Shown here: piece by piece, positions 8,181 to 17,093 of the stretch | Numbering within the stretch: position 1 is the stretch's first letter | Layout of the letters: each line of letters opens with the position of its first letter | NCBI RefSeq assembly: GCF_022808865.1 | Contig: NZ_JAKZLB010000002.1 | Span: 1-64,000, forward strand | Length of the DNA: 64,000 bases | Direction: 5' to 3' | Origin: Geothrix oryzisoli | Lineage (GTDB): Bacteria; Acidobacteriota; Holophagae; Holophagales; Holophagaceae | Notes under the pieces: generated by a model | Database searches by the model: none | What the model was told of the DNA's origin: nothing | What the model saw: only the letters and a program-made list of their open reading frames with translations | Made by a program: the position numbers and the translations under genes

Positions 8181-9554
8181 CTAGCTCAGGATCCCCGCGA
8201 TGCAGGCGCTGAGGAAATTGGCCAGGGTGCCGGCCAGCATGGCCCGCAGGCCCAGGCGGGCCAGATCGCCCCGACGCTCCGGCACCAGGGCGCCGATGCC
8301 GCCCACCTGGATGGCGATGCTGCTGAAGTTGGCGAAGCCGCACAGGGCGAAGGTGGACACCAGCCGCGCCTTGGTGGACAAGTTCGTCATGGCACCCAGG
8401 TCGAGGAAGGCCACGAACTCGTTCACCACCATGCGCTTGCCCAGCAGGGAACCCACCTGCCCCGCCTCGATCCAGGGCACGCCCATCAGGTAGGCGAAAG
8501 GCTTGAACACCGTGCCCAGCACCAACTCCAGGCTGAACCCCGGATGGATGGCCTTCATCAGGCCGTTGAGCAGGTAGATCAGGGCGATGAAGGCGATCAG
8601 CATGACCGCCACGTTGAAGGCCAGCTGGCCGCCTTCGAAGGCCCCGCGGGCGGCCGCATCCAGCACGTTCGCATCATGGTTGGGGATGTCCACCTTCACT
8701 TCGCCGGCGGTTTCCGGGGTTTCGGTCTCGGGTTCCAGGAGCTTGGCCATCATCACCGCGCCGGGGGCCGTCATGATCACGGCGGTGAGCAGGTGCACGA
8801 TGTCCACGTGGGCCACCTGGACGTAGGCCACCATGATGCTGCCGGAGACGTGGGCCATGCCCGCCGTCATGATCAGCATCAGCTCGCTCCGGGTCATGCG
8901 GGCCAGGAAGGGGCGGATGGTCAGGGGCGCCTCGGTCTGGCCCATGAGGATGCTGGCGGCCACACTCACGCTCTCGGCGCCCGACACCTTGAGGAAGCGG
9001 CCCATGGCCCGGGCCGCCGCGCTCACGACCCACTGCATGACGCCCACGTAGTAGAGCACCGCGAAGATGGAGGCGACGAAGATGATGGTGGGCAGCACGG
9101 CGAAGGCGAACACCATGCCCACCTTGCCACCGGGACCGTCGGAGAGCGAGCCGAACACGAAGCTGGCGCCCTCGTGGGCGTAGGCCATGAGGTGTTCCAC
9201 CACGATGCGCATCTGGTCGAAGGTCGAACCCACCAGGTTCCCCCGGAGCAGGCCCAGGACGATGACCCCGAACAGGCCCCAGTTGAGGGCCTTGTTCTCG
9301 TAGGAGGCGAACCTCCGCAGCAGCATGGGGGTGAACATCAGGAGCAGCACCACCCAGCCGGCGCCCTTCGGGAAGGGCAGGAACGCCAGCAGGCCCGCGA
9401 TCGCCGATCCCTTCAGCACCACCAGGGCGAAGATCCACTGGAGGCAGAGCCCCCAGCCGATGGTGCGCCAGTGGATGGCGCTGCGCTTGTGCGACAGCGC
9501 GTACGCAATGGCCATGAAGGCCACGATCCCGGCCAAGCCGATGAAGCGTTCCAT
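8181..9554 (-). CDS. concentrative nucleoside transporter (CNT/NupC family)
   Basis: An inner-membrane, cation-coupled nucleoside importer. The 457-residue protein, with about 10 membrane segments, has the family motifs GQTEAPLTIRPFL, TAGMAHVSGSIMVAY, GKRMVVNEFVAF and LCGFANFSSIAIQVGGIG. These correspond to the Na+/nucleoside binding core and the gate domain. The ATG at 9554 begins a hydrophobic N-terminus (RFIGLAGIVAFMAIAYAL). It follows the small roadblock-like gene by 9 bp, so the two are probably co-transcribed, although a functional link is not evident. Confidence 0.88.
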   Translation of the reverse strand: MERFIGLAGIVAFMAIAYALSHKRSAIHWRTIGWGLCLQWIFALVVLKGSAIAGLLAFLPFPKGAGWVVLLLMFTPMLLRRFASYENKALNWGLFGVIVLGLLRGNLVGSTFDQMRIVVEHLMAYAHEGASFVFGSLSDGPGGKVGMVFAFAVLPTIIFVASIFAVLYYVGVMQWVVSAAARAMGRFLKVSGAESVSVAASILMGQTEAPLTIRPFLARMTRSELMLIMTAGMAHVSGSIMVAYVQVAHVDIVHLLTAVIMTAPGAVMMAKLLEPETETPETAGEVKVDIPNHDANVLDAAARGAFEGGQLAFNVAVMLIAFIALIYLLNGLMKAIHPGFSLELVLGTVFKPFAYLMGVPWIEAGQVGSLLGKRMVVNEFVAFLDLGAMTNLSTKARLVSTFALCGFANFSSIAIQVGGIGALVPERRGDLARLGLRAMLAGTLANFLSACIAGILS

Positions 9555-9563
9555 CCGAGCTCC

Positions 9564-9920
9564 CTACAGTTCCTGATTCAGGGCCTGGACGGCCTGCTCC
9601 ATGTAGAACCGGGCGCGGCCCAGCAGGCCCTCCCGCTGCATCACCAGCACCAGCGTGCACTGCTCCTTGGCGCCCATCATCAGGATCCAGTGCTGATCCG
9701 TGGCGAAGACCACCTGCTTGACCTCGCCGCGGTCGAACTCCTCCACCGCCTGCTGGAGGTGCCGCTTCACCACGTGCTGGTAGGCGCCCAGGAGCTGCAG
9801 CCCCTCGTTGGAAACCTGGATCGTGCGGGAGCAGATGGGATCCCCGTCGTGATCGTTGAAGGTGGCGGCCAGGGCCTCGGGCACCTGTTCGATCAGCCGA
9901 TCCAGGAGTTTCTGGAACAT
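9564..9920 (-). CDS. roadblock/LC7-like small protein
   Basis: A soluble protein of 118 residues from the ATG at 9920, which has GGAG 7-8 nt upstream; an upstream frame to 9971 is less likely. The pattern of an N-terminal helix (FQKLLDRLIEQVPEALAATFNDHDGDPIC), two central helices and paired strands (KQVVFATDQHWILMMGAKEQCTLVLVMQ) resembles the roadblock/LC7 (MglB-like) fold that regulates small Ras-like GTPases. No MglA-type GTPase is nearby. Assignment is by fold-like pattern only. Confidence 0.45.
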   Translation of the reverse strand: MFQKLLDRLIEQVPEALAATFNDHDGDPICSRTIQVSNEGLQLLGAYQHVVKRHLQQAVEEFDRGEVKQVVFATDQHWILMMGAKEQCTLVLVMQREGLLGRARFYMEQAVQALNQEL

Positions 9921-9998
9921 GGTGGGACTCCGGTGATGCGTGCTGACAGCATGACCGGACTGGAGGCCCATGGCAAAACCAGGGCCCCATCCCGTGAT

Positions 9999-10373
9999 CT
10001 AGATCCCCCTGGCCACCTGGAGCGCCCAGATCCCCGCGAGCAGGAACCAGACCCCGAACCGCGCGCCCCGGGAGGCCGGCAGGGGTGGATAGGGGTCCCC
10101 GCGCCAGGCCCGGCCCAGGTCCCAGAGGCCTGCCACCGGCGCCGCGGCAGCCAGGAGCGCCAGGGCCGGATACCAGTGGAGGGCCTCGCGCCAATGGCCC
10201 TGGCTCAGGGCGAGGATGCCCCGGGTGAGCCCGCAGGTGGCGCAGGCCACTCCCGTGACCCGCTTGAAGGCGCAGCCCGGCAGCAGGCCCGCAAAGGGGA
10301 CCAGGGATCCCGCCAGCCAGACTCCCAGGGCCAGGGCCAGGCCGGCCAGGGCGAGCCAGGGCACCCGTCTCAT
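9999..10373 (-). CDS. DUF2752 membrane protein
   Basis: A membrane protein of 124 residues. It shows the DUF2752 signature CxFxxxTGxxCxxCGxTRG (CAFKRVTGVACATCGLTRG) after a first helix, then further hydrophobic segments. The function of the family is not known. The ATG at 10373 overlaps the stop of the upstream gene (ATGA), indicating translational coupling. The frame remains open upstream, but that part is antisense-like shadow within the neighbouring gene. Confidence 0.7.
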   Translation of the reverse strand: MRRVPWLALAGLALALGVWLAGSLVPFAGLLPGCAFKRVTGVACATCGLTRGILALSQGHWREALHWYPALALLAAAAPVAGLWDLGRAWRGDPYPPLPASRGARFGVWFLLAGIWALQVARGI

Positions 10374-11053
10374 GAGGCCGTCCGCAGCAGCACCACCATC
10401 GTCGCCGCCAGCCCCAGGGCGCAGGTGGCCAGCAGGATCGCGTGGAGCACCGTGGCCGCCACCCCCCGCCAGGGCTCGCACCCATGCCGGGCCGCCAGCG
10501 CGAAGCCGCGGAAGAGCCACAGGTAACCGTCCAGCAGCCACAGCGGCAACGCCAGCACAACGCCCAGGACCGGCACGAAGCCCAGCAGCCCGGCCAGGGT
10601 GCCCAGGGCCGTGATGCGCAGAGCCTCCGCCTCGGCCAGCAGGCTGGTCCGGAAACCGCGCCGTTCTTTCAGGCCGCCGAGCAGCCACAACCCCGTATGG
10701 TCCCACACGGCGTGATGGAACCAGGTTCCCAGCACGCCCACGGGCACGATCAGCAGGAGCCAGGGCCAGATCCGGCCGAAGGCGGGCGCGGCCGGCAGGG
10801 TCCGGAACAGCTCCCTGAGCACCTCAGGATCGGCACCTGGCAGCCGCTCCAGCCAGTCCGTCGGCCCGCCCCGTCGCAGCTCCCCGTAGGCCACGAGGGC
10901 CCTCCAGAGCGCCATCCCGGCATTCGCCAGGGCCAGGGGCGTCCACACGGCCAGCATCCGCACCAGGGCCCGGCCCAGGGGGGGCGGCGCACCCGCAAAG
11001 GCCCCGGTGGGCCGGATCAGGGCCCGGAGCGACGCCGCGAAGGGGACTCGCAT
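10370..11053 (-). CDS. YIP1-like multi-pass membrane protein
   Basis: A protein of 227 residues with about five hydrophobic segments (LVRMLAVWTPLALANAGMALW, PWLLLIVPVGVLGTWFHHAVW, TALGTLAGLLGFVPVLGVVLALP, and a C-terminal helix). The FHHAVWDHTG element resembles YIP1-domain proteins, but I cannot confirm the family. The ATG at 11053 overlaps the stop of the upstream secreted protein gene (TGATG). It is the middle gene of a three-gene overlapping operon (11733 to 9999). Confidence 0.55.
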   Translation of the reverse strand: MRVPFAASLRALIRPTGAFAGAPPPLGRALVRMLAVWTPLALANAGMALWRALVAYGELRRGGPTDWLERLPGADPEVLRELFRTLPAAPAFGRIWPWLLLIVPVGVLGTWFHHAVWDHTGLWLLGGLKERRGFRTSLLAEAEALRITALGTLAGLLGFVPVLGVVLALPLWLLDGYLWLFRGFALAARHGCEPWRGVAATVLHAILLATCALGLAATMVVLLRTAS

Positions 11054-11733
11054 CACTTCCTCAGGAACAGGGTCTCGAAGTCCCGCAGGGCGATGGCGTC
11101 GCCATCCCGCTTGAGGGGCGCGTAGAAGTCCCGGGGGCTCAGCTCGGCGAACTCCCCGAAGGTGGCCACGTTCCCGTTGATGTAGGCGATGAACTCATCC
11201 TGGCGGTGCTTGATGTAGGGCCGGAAGGGGCGCGAGATGGCGCCCAGCAGTGCGGAATCCAGGGCCGTCCAGGTCTGGAGGTAGGTCTCGAACCCGTTCT
11301 TGCCTTCCCAGTAGCGGTACGAGGTGAGCATCTTGGCCCTCACGGCGAAGGGCGTCTTGAGGCGGCCCTTCTCGGCCACCCCCTCGACCAGGTACACCCG
11401 CTGGCCCGGGCGCTGGTAGACGAGGCGCAGGGTGCCCTTCAGGCCGTGGGCATCGTCGATGCTCCAGGATCCGTCCGGATGGATGAAGGCGTAGAAACCG
11501 GGCACGAACTGGCAGTGCCGCCACATGGCCGCGCTCAGCCGCGGGTGGTCGAACAGCTTTTCCATCGTGGCCAGGCGGACCTGTTTCGGCTGGGTCCGGG
11601 TTTCGAAGGCGAAATCCACCCGGTTCAGGATGTCCAGGGCCTCGGCCCGGGGCCCGGGGGGCAATTGGTCCACGAAGGCCGGAGGCTGGGCCTGGGCGAG
11701 GACAGCCAGGAAGGCGAGGACCACGGCGCGCAT
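11053..11733 (-). CDS. secreted protein of unknown function
   Basis: A 226-residue protein with a clear signal peptide (MRAVVLAFLAVLAQAQPP). The mature part has no motif I recognise. It contains tryptophans and charged residues typical of a soluble periplasmic or lipoprotein-carrier-like beta domain (GTLRLVYQRPGQRVYLVEGVAEKGRL...). The start at 11733 is chosen because the signal peptide begins there; the open frame upstream is shadow. First gene of a tightly overlapping operon with two membrane proteins. Confidence 0.6.
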   Translation of the reverse strand: MRAVVLAFLAVLAQAQPPAFVDQLPPGPRAEALDILNRVDFAFETRTQPKQVRLATMEKLFDHPRLSAAMWRHCQFVPGFYAFIHPDGSWSIDDAHGLKGTLRLVYQRPGQRVYLVEGVAEKGRLKTPFAVRAKMLTSYRYWEGKNGFETYLQTWTALDSALLGAISRPFRPYIKHRQDEFIAYINGNVATFGEFAELSPRDFYAPLKRDGDAIALRDFETLFLRK

Positions 11734-11847
11734 GCCTAAGACGCTAGCACCGACGGCCCGGAAGGGGGACCCTTGCCCGGGGGCCGCCGCCAGAACCGCC
11801 CCGGCACCCGCCTCGCGGCTATGCTTTTCCTCTGCCCCGAGGCTTCC

Positions 11848-13329
11848 ATGTCGCCCGCATCCCCCTGGTCCCGCACCCCGGTCGCCCTGCTCTGCGCCCT
11901 GCCAGGGCTGGTCCAGGTCTCCGCCCGGGCCCAGGAGGGCGACCTGGCGGAGCGGCTGTACCAGAGCGGTGAACGCGCCTATGCGACCAAGGCCTACCAG
12001 GAGGCCCTGGACACCTGGAGCCAGCTGCTCCAGGCCGCCCCCAAGAGCGAATTCGCCCCCCGGGCCCTCCTGGCGCTGGCCCGCCACCAGGTGGAGGTGG
12101 AGCACAAGCCCGAGGCGGCCATGCCCTATCTGGACCGCCTGAAGGGCGACTACCTCCGGGCCCCCGAGGCCGCGGACGGGCTGCTCCTGCGGGGGACGCT
12201 GCTGGCGCGGCAGGCCCGGCGGGCCGCGGACCTGAAGGACGCCATGGCGGAGTTCAACCGCGTCATCGACCTGTTCCCCGAGGCCCCCGCGGTGCCGGAG
12301 GCCCGCTTCCGGCTGGGCCGGGCCTGGCGGGACCAGGGGCAGTGGGGCCGCGCCCTCCACCAGTTCGTGGAGGCCTTCGTCGTCCGCCCCGATGCCGCCA
12401 TCGCGCCCCGGGCCATGCTGGAGGCTGCCGAGACCCTGGACCTTCTCGGGGATCTGCCGGGCTGCCTGCGCTTGCTCCAGCAGCTCCGGACCGCGGCACC
12501 GCGAAGTCCCGAGGCCCAGGAAGCCGCATGGCGCCTGGCTGTGCGTGTGAAGCACCGCCTCCAGAAACCACCCCTCGCCAACGAGGGGGTCTGGCCCGCG
12601 GGCCGCGTGAAGTGGCTCAAGACGCCCACGCTGCTGGCCACCGCGGCGGATGGGGACCTGCTCATCTACCAGAACGGCCTGGATCGAGCCTTCCGGTTCC
12701 ATCAGGGCGAGCTGACCCCCGCCGGTGCCGGCGCCCCCGGGGCCAAAGCCATGGTCGCCGCGCCTGCGGGCGAGGTCTGGCTCCTGGCCAAGACGGGCCT
12801 CCTCCGCGAGCAGGTCGCGGCCCCGATGCCTCTGGGCGGACTCAGCGCCATCTCGGGAGCGGCCCTGGATCGCTGGGGCGCCCTCTGGGTGGCCGATGCG
12901 AAAACCCCCGCCCTGACGGTCTTCAGTCCCGATGGGACCTCCCGCCCGGTGGCCTCCCCCACCGCCAATGCCCTGGCGCCCCTGCCCACGGGCGGCCTGG
13001 TCATCGCAGCGGACGCGGACCGCAAGCTGCTCTTCCTGGATGCCGACGGCCAGCCCCGCACGGTGGTCCCCTATGGCAAGGACCTTCCGGCCACCTTCCG
13101 GTATGTGGTCGCCCTGGCTTCGGACGGCGCCGGACAGGTGGCCGCCCTGGTCGAGGGGGGCGACTTCGGCGAGGGCGTGGTGATCTTCGGCCCCCAGGGC
13201 GCCGTGCTCCGCCAGGCCACCTTCAAGAGCCTGGGCATCAGCGGCCGCATCACCTCCCTTGCCATGGATCACGCGGGTGGTCTCATCCTCTGCGACCGCC
13301 GCAACGACCTTCTGTACCGGTTGAACTGA
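11848..13329 (+). CDS. secreted TPR plus beta-propeller protein
   Basis: A 493-residue exported protein. After a hydrophobic N-terminus (about residues 5-28) come TPR-like helical pairs (AERLYQSGERAYATKAYQEALDTW..., AMAEFNRVIDLFPEAPAVPEARFRLGRAW) to about residue 250. A C-terminal half of repeated strand units with D-G/P-D turns follows (LATAADGDLLIYQ, LDRWGALWVADAKTPALTVFSPDGT, MDHAGGLILCDRRNDLLY), resembling an NHL/SMP-30 propeller. I use the ATG at 11848 (GAGG upstream); 11821 is possible. It is followed after 1 bp by the PEGA protein gene, so the two likely act together in the envelope. Confidence 0.6.
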   Translation: MSPASPWSRTPVALLCALPGLVQVSARAQEGDLAERLYQSGERAYATKAYQEALDTWSQLLQAAPKSEFAPRALLALARHQVEVEHKPEAAMPYLDRLKGDYLRAPEAADGLLLRGTLLARQARRAADLKDAMAEFNRVIDLFPEAPAVPEARFRLGRAWRDQGQWGRALHQFVEAFVVRPDAAIAPRAMLEAAETLDLLGDLPGCLRLLQQLRTAAPRSPEAQEAAWRLAVRVKHRLQKPPLANEGVWPAGRVKWLKTPTLLATAADGDLLIYQNGLDRAFRFHQGELTPAGAGAPGAKAMVAAPAGEVWLLAKTGLLREQVAAPMPLGGLSAISGAALDRWGALWVADAKTPALTVFSPDGTSRPVASPTANALAPLPTGGLVIAADADRKLLFLDADGQPRTVVPYGKDLPATFRYVVALASDGAGQVAALVEGGDFGEGVVIFGPQGAVLRQATFKSLGISGRITSLAMDHAGGLILCDRRNDLLYRLN

Positions 13330-13330
13330 C

Positions 13331-15364
13331 ATGCGCATCCGCCGATTCCTCCCCTTCCTGTTCCTGTTGGGCCTGGGCCTCGGGGCCCAGGATGCGACCG
13401 TCAAGGACACCTTCCTCCAGGCCAAGGCCCTCTGGGCCACCCAGGGCGACCGCGAAGGCGCGACCGCCCGCTTCGAGCAGGTGGTCGGCGTCCTGGCCCC
13501 CAGGGCCGCCACGCTGGACCCCGCCTGGTCCCAGGTGCTGTGCGAAAGCTACAACTGGCTGGCGGTGCTGGACGACCGGCATGCGCAGACCAAGCCGAGG
13601 GCCCAGGGGCGCCTCCAGGCCCTCATCGATCTGGATCCGGATTTCGAGGTGGACCGCACGCTCACCTCCCAGCGCTTGACGACCCTCTTCGACCGCCTGA
13701 AGGCGGAGAAGTACGCCCCGGTGAAGTTCAGCTACTCGCCCGAAGGAGGGACGCTCTCCGTGGACGGCCGCCCCGGTCCGCCCCTGGGCCGCCGGTTCCT
13801 TCCCTTCGGTTCGCACAAACTGGCCTACAGCCGCCCGGGCTATGCCTCGGTGGAATTGAGCCTCGACCTGGCCTCCGGAGAGGGCCGGACCGCGGACTTC
13901 AAGCTCACGCGCGTGTCCTCCACCGTCACCCTCTATGTGCAACCCAGCGGAGCCGAAGTCCTGGTGGATGGCCGGAGCCTGGGCCGCACCAAGGGTCAGG
14001 CGGGAGCCGAGGCGGCGGCCCTGGCCGTGCCCCTGGGGCTGCGCCCGGAGGATCTCTCCGAGGCCTTCGTGATCAGCGAACTGGCCGCGGGGCCCCATCA
14101 GCTCGAACTCCGCGCCCCCTGCCATCGCACCAAGGTGCTCGAGATGGAGGCGAACCTGGCCACGCCCTGGGCGGACCACACGCTGGAGCCCATCCGCCTC
14201 GACGATTCCAAGGGCACCCTGTCCGTCGGTTCAGCCTGGCCCGGCGGCGAGCTCTTCCTCTCGGGCCAGAGCCAGGGCCCCCTGCCCGTGGCCCAGCTGC
14301 CGGTCTGCTCGGGTCCGTACGATCTGCTGGTCCGCTTCCCCGCAGGCGGGTTCTCCAAGCGCATCACCGTGGAGGAGGGCAAGGCCCTGACGGTGGATGC
14401 CCGCCCCAAGCCCCGCCTGGCCTTCCTGGGCCTGGAAGGCGAGACCGACTTCACGGGCCGGGCCCGGCTGCTCTCCCTCCTCGAGGGTCTCGGCGACCGG
14501 CTCCAGCAGGTGGCCTTCCTGCCCGCCCGCCCCGGTGAGGCGCCCCGAGAGGCCCTCGCGCGGGTGAAGGCCTCCCGGGAGGCAGAGCTCATCCTGCTGG
14601 CCACCCCGGTGCCCGCCAAGGTGGTCCACCAGGTCGAACTGCTGGTGGCCACGCTTGAGGGGGAGGAGGAGCGGTTGCTGGTCAAACCCCTGGAAGAGGA
14701 CCCGCTGGGGGCTCTGGCCGCGCGCCTCAATGCCGTTCCCGCCCTCCACGAACCGGGGCTGGGACTGTCCCTCCTCGAGGTTCCCGGCGAACCCGGCCCG
14801 TGGGTGCTCTCCGCCTCCGAGGCCGCCCAGAAGGCCGGCCTCCAGGTCGGCAAGGCGCTCACCCAGGCCGACGGCAAGCCGCTGCCCTCCATTCAGGCCC
14901 TCCGCCGCGTGCTCGAAGGTGCCAGGGGATCCGTCGCCCTCAGCCAGGGCGGGGCGGCCGTGACCCTGCCGGTCCAGACCGAGGCCCTGGAGATCCCCCT
15001 CGGCGCCTCGAACCTCTGCTATCCCGCCGTCCTGGCCCACCTGCGCCTCCTGTACGCCGGCGCCAAGGGCGACGAGGCCAACCTCATCCGGCTGAACCTG
15101 GGCCTCGGGCTCATGCACTTCCGCAAGTACGACAAGGCCATCGAGCAGCTGCGGGACGCCCGGCTCAGCACCGTGAGCGGCGTGAGCCAGGGCACCCTGG
15201 ACTACCACACGGGCCTCTGTTTCCTGCGCCTGGGGAGCGCCTACCAGGCTGAAGCGACGCAGGCATTCCGGCAGGCACTGAAGTATCCTCAGGCAACCCT
15301 GCTCGGCCCAGACGGCCCCCTGGTCGGCCCGCTGGCCCGACAGGCCCTTGAAGACCTGAAGTAG
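13331..15364 (+). CDS. secreted PEGA-domain/PDZ/TPR protein
   Basis: A 677-residue protein with a signal peptide (RRFLPFLFLLGLGLGAQ). N-terminal TPR-like helices are followed by two PEGA-like units (GGTLSVDGRPGPPLGRR...GSHKLAYSRPGYASVELSLDL and SGAEVLVDGRSLGRTKG). A PDZ-like segment lies around residues 485-550 (AAQKAGLQVGKALTQADGKPLPSIQALRRVL), and a C-terminal TPR pair comes near 590-660. PEGA domains are usually surface or cell-wall associated; a direct function cannot be stated. It is coupled to the TPR/propeller gene 1 bp upstream and to the small membrane protein downstream. Confidence 0.65.
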   Translation: MRIRRFLPFLFLLGLGLGAQDATVKDTFLQAKALWATQGDREGATARFEQVVGVLAPRAATLDPAWSQVLCESYNWLAVLDDRHAQTKPRAQGRLQALIDLDPDFEVDRTLTSQRLTTLFDRLKAEKYAPVKFSYSPEGGTLSVDGRPGPPLGRRFLPFGSHKLAYSRPGYASVELSLDLASGEGRTADFKLTRVSSTVTLYVQPSGAEVLVDGRSLGRTKGQAGAEAAALAVPLGLRPEDLSEAFVISELAAGPHQLELRAPCHRTKVLEMEANLATPWADHTLEPIRLDDSKGTLSVGSAWPGGELFLSGQSQGPLPVAQLPVCSGPYDLLVRFPAGGFSKRITVEEGKALTVDARPKPRLAFLGLEGETDFTGRARLLSLLEGLGDRLQQVAFLPARPGEAPREALARVKASREAELILLATPVPAKVVHQVELLVATLEGEEERLLVKPLEEDPLGALAARLNAVPALHEPGLGLSLLEVPGEPGPWVLSASEAAQKAGLQVGKALTQADGKPLPSIQALRRVLEGARGSVALSQGGAAVTLPVQTEALEIPLGASNLCYPAVLAHLRLLYAGAKGDEANLIRLNLGLGLMHFRKYDKAIEQLRDARLSTVSGVSQGTLDYHTGLCFLRLGSAYQAEATQAFRQALKYPQATLLGPDGPLVGPLARQALEDLK

Positions 15365-15379
15365 ATGGAGGTATCACCC

Positions 15380-15769
15380 ATGAGCCACCAGCGCGGTGAA
15401 GGCAAGCTCGGCTGCATCGTCTCTCTGCTCGTCTTCGGCGCTCTGGCCGCCGCGGGCTACAAGGCCATTCCCGTCTACTACGCCGACAGCGAGCTGGTGG
15501 ACGCCTGCGACTTCATCGCCAGCAGCGCCGCCAAGAAACCCATCGAGACCATCGAGCGGGAAGTCCGGGACAAGGCCCGGGAGCTGCAGATCCCAGAGGT
15601 GCTCGCGGACAAGAACGCCATCCGCGTCACCAAGACCGGCACCGGCGAGGCCGGCACCTGCACCATCACTCTGCGCTTCAAGCGCACCATCGACTTCTAC
15701 GGCACCTACCAGTGGACCAAGGAGACGAACAAGCGCGTCTCCAAGCCCATCTTCGAGAACATCGGCTAG
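15380..15769 (+). CDS. small membrane-anchored protein, DUF4845-like
   Basis: A protein of 129 residues. A single N-terminal membrane helix (LGCIVSLLVFGALAAAGYKAIPVYY) precedes a short alpha/beta domain (helix DACDFIASSAAKKPIETIEREVRDKARELQIP, strands IRVTKTGTGEAGTCTITLRFKRTIDFYGTY). This matches the layout of DUF4845 proteins, but the assignment is tentative. The ATG at 15380 is preferred because GGAGG lies 8 nt upstream; an ATG at 15365 overlaps that site. It is the third gene of the 11848-15769 envelope operon. Confidence 0.55.
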   Translation: MSHQRGEGKLGCIVSLLVFGALAAAGYKAIPVYYADSELVDACDFIASSAAKKPIETIEREVRDKARELQIPEVLADKNAIRVTKTGTGEAGTCTITLRFKRTIDFYGTYQWTKETNKRVSKPIFENIG

Positions 15770-15821
15770 CCCAGGCGCCGGTGGGGCTTGCGGCGGGGCG
15801 CCGGGCGCGGCACCCTGCCAT

Positions 15822-17093
15822 ATGCTCCTGTCACTTCCCGAAGACAACCGCCTTCCCCGGGGGAGGGCGCTGCATCCGATCCGGGTGCCCGGCTCGAAGT
15901 CCGTCACCAACCGGGCCCTCCTGCTGGCCGCCCTGGCGCCCGGAACCAGCCGCTTCCAGGGCGGCCTGGAGGCGGAAGACACCCGCTGGATGCGGAGGGC
16001 CCTGACTGACCTGGGACTTGGCCTCCAGGAGCAGGACGGCGTGTGGGTCATCGAAGGGGGCAGGCGCCCGCGGGCCTCGGGTCCGCTCTGGCTTGGCGCC
16101 TCCGGCACCACCCTCCGCTTCCTCCTGCCCTGGCTGGCCCTGAAGGCCGAGGGCCCCGTCCGGCTGGAGGGCGATCCCCGGCTCTTCGAGCGGCCTCTGG
16201 GACCGCTGCTGGCCCCCCTGGAGGCCCTGGGGGCAGCCTGGGAGCCGGATCGCCAGGGCGCCTGGCTGAGGCCCGCCCCCCAGCTCCCGGAGCGTCTGGA
16301 TCTGACGGTGGACGCCCGTCTCAGCAGCCAGTTCCTCACGGGCCTGGCCCTGACCGCGGCAGCGCTGCCCGGAGGCGGCACCCTGCGCTGGACCGAGGTG
16401 GCGAGCCCCAGCTACCTCGTCCTCACCACCCAGTGGCTCCAGCGGTTCGGCTGTGAGGCCCGCCTGGAACCCGGCCAGTGGAACATCCCCGGCGGCGCCC
16501 TGGGCGCGCGGACCCTCGACCTGCCCGGCGATTGGAGCGGCGCCGCCGCCTTCCTCGCCGCCGCCGCCGCCACGGGTCGCAGCCTGCGCCTGGAGCCCCT
16601 CGACCCGGCGGACGCCCAGGGCGACCGCGCCATGGTGGCCATCCTGGAGGCGGCGGGCTGCCGCGCCCAGTGGCTCGACTCCCAGGCGTTGGAGCTGTCC
16701 GGCCCCCTGGCCCGGGGGCTGGACGCCGACCTCACGGACTGTCCGGATCTGGGTCCGGTGCTGGCGGCCCTGGCCGCGCTGGCCCCGGCGCCGTCCGAGC
16801 TGCGGGGCCTCCACACCCTGCCCCTGAAGGAGTGCGATCGGCTCGACGCCTCGGCGGAACTGGTCCGCTGGCTGGGCGGCGCCGCCGAGGTGATCGGCGA
16901 CCACACGCTGCGCGTGACGCCCGGGCCTCCGCCCGGGCCGCGGCCGGCCTTCGACCCTCGGAACGACCACCGCATGGCCTTCGCCGCCGCCGTGGGCGGC
17001 CTGAGGTGCGGAGGCGAGGTCCGCGATCCCCACTGCGTGGCCAAGACCTTCCCCCAGTTCTGGGATGTCTGGCGCGGGATGCTGGGGTGCTGA
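15822..17093 (+). CDS. aroA: 3-phosphoshikimate 1-carboxyvinyltransferase (EPSP synthase)
   Basis: EPSP synthase catalyses the sixth step of the shikimate pathway to aromatic amino acids. The 423-residue protein has VPGSKSVTNRALLLAALAPG (phosphate/PEP-binding N-terminus), LGASGTTLRFLLPWL, LDARLSSQFLTGL-type and LPLKECDRLDASAELV segments, then NDHRMAFAAAVGGL near the end: all the family landmarks at normal length. The ATG at 15822 starts MLLSLPEDNR. The gene's last 7 bp overlap the GTG start of the downstream sigma-54 activator, so the two are translationally coupled. Confidence 0.92.
   Translation: MLLSLPEDNRLPRGRALHPIRVPGSKSVTNRALLLAALAPGTSRFQGGLEAEDTRWMRRALTDLGLGLQEQDGVWVIEGGRRPRASGPLWLGASGTTLRFLLPWLALKAEGPVRLEGDPRLFERPLGPLLAPLEALGAAWEPDRQGAWLRPAPQLPERLDLTVDARLSSQFLTGLALTAAALPGGGTLRWTEVASPSYLVLTTQWLQRFGCEARLEPGQWNIPGGALGARTLDLPGDWSGAAAFLAAAAATGRSLRLEPLDPADAQGDRAMVAILEAAGCRAQWLDSQALELSGPLARGLDADLTDCPDLGPVLAALAALAPAPSELRGLHTLPLKECDRLDASAELVRWLGGAAEVIGDHTLRVTPGPPPGPRPAFDPRNDHRMAFAAAVGGLRCGGEVRDPHCVAKTFPQFWDVWRGMLGC

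Noticed and set aside
11734-13512. Upstream extension of the secreted protein gene ending at 11053
   Set aside because: It is antisense to the TPR/propeller gene and lacks coding character; a clear signal peptide starts at 11733.
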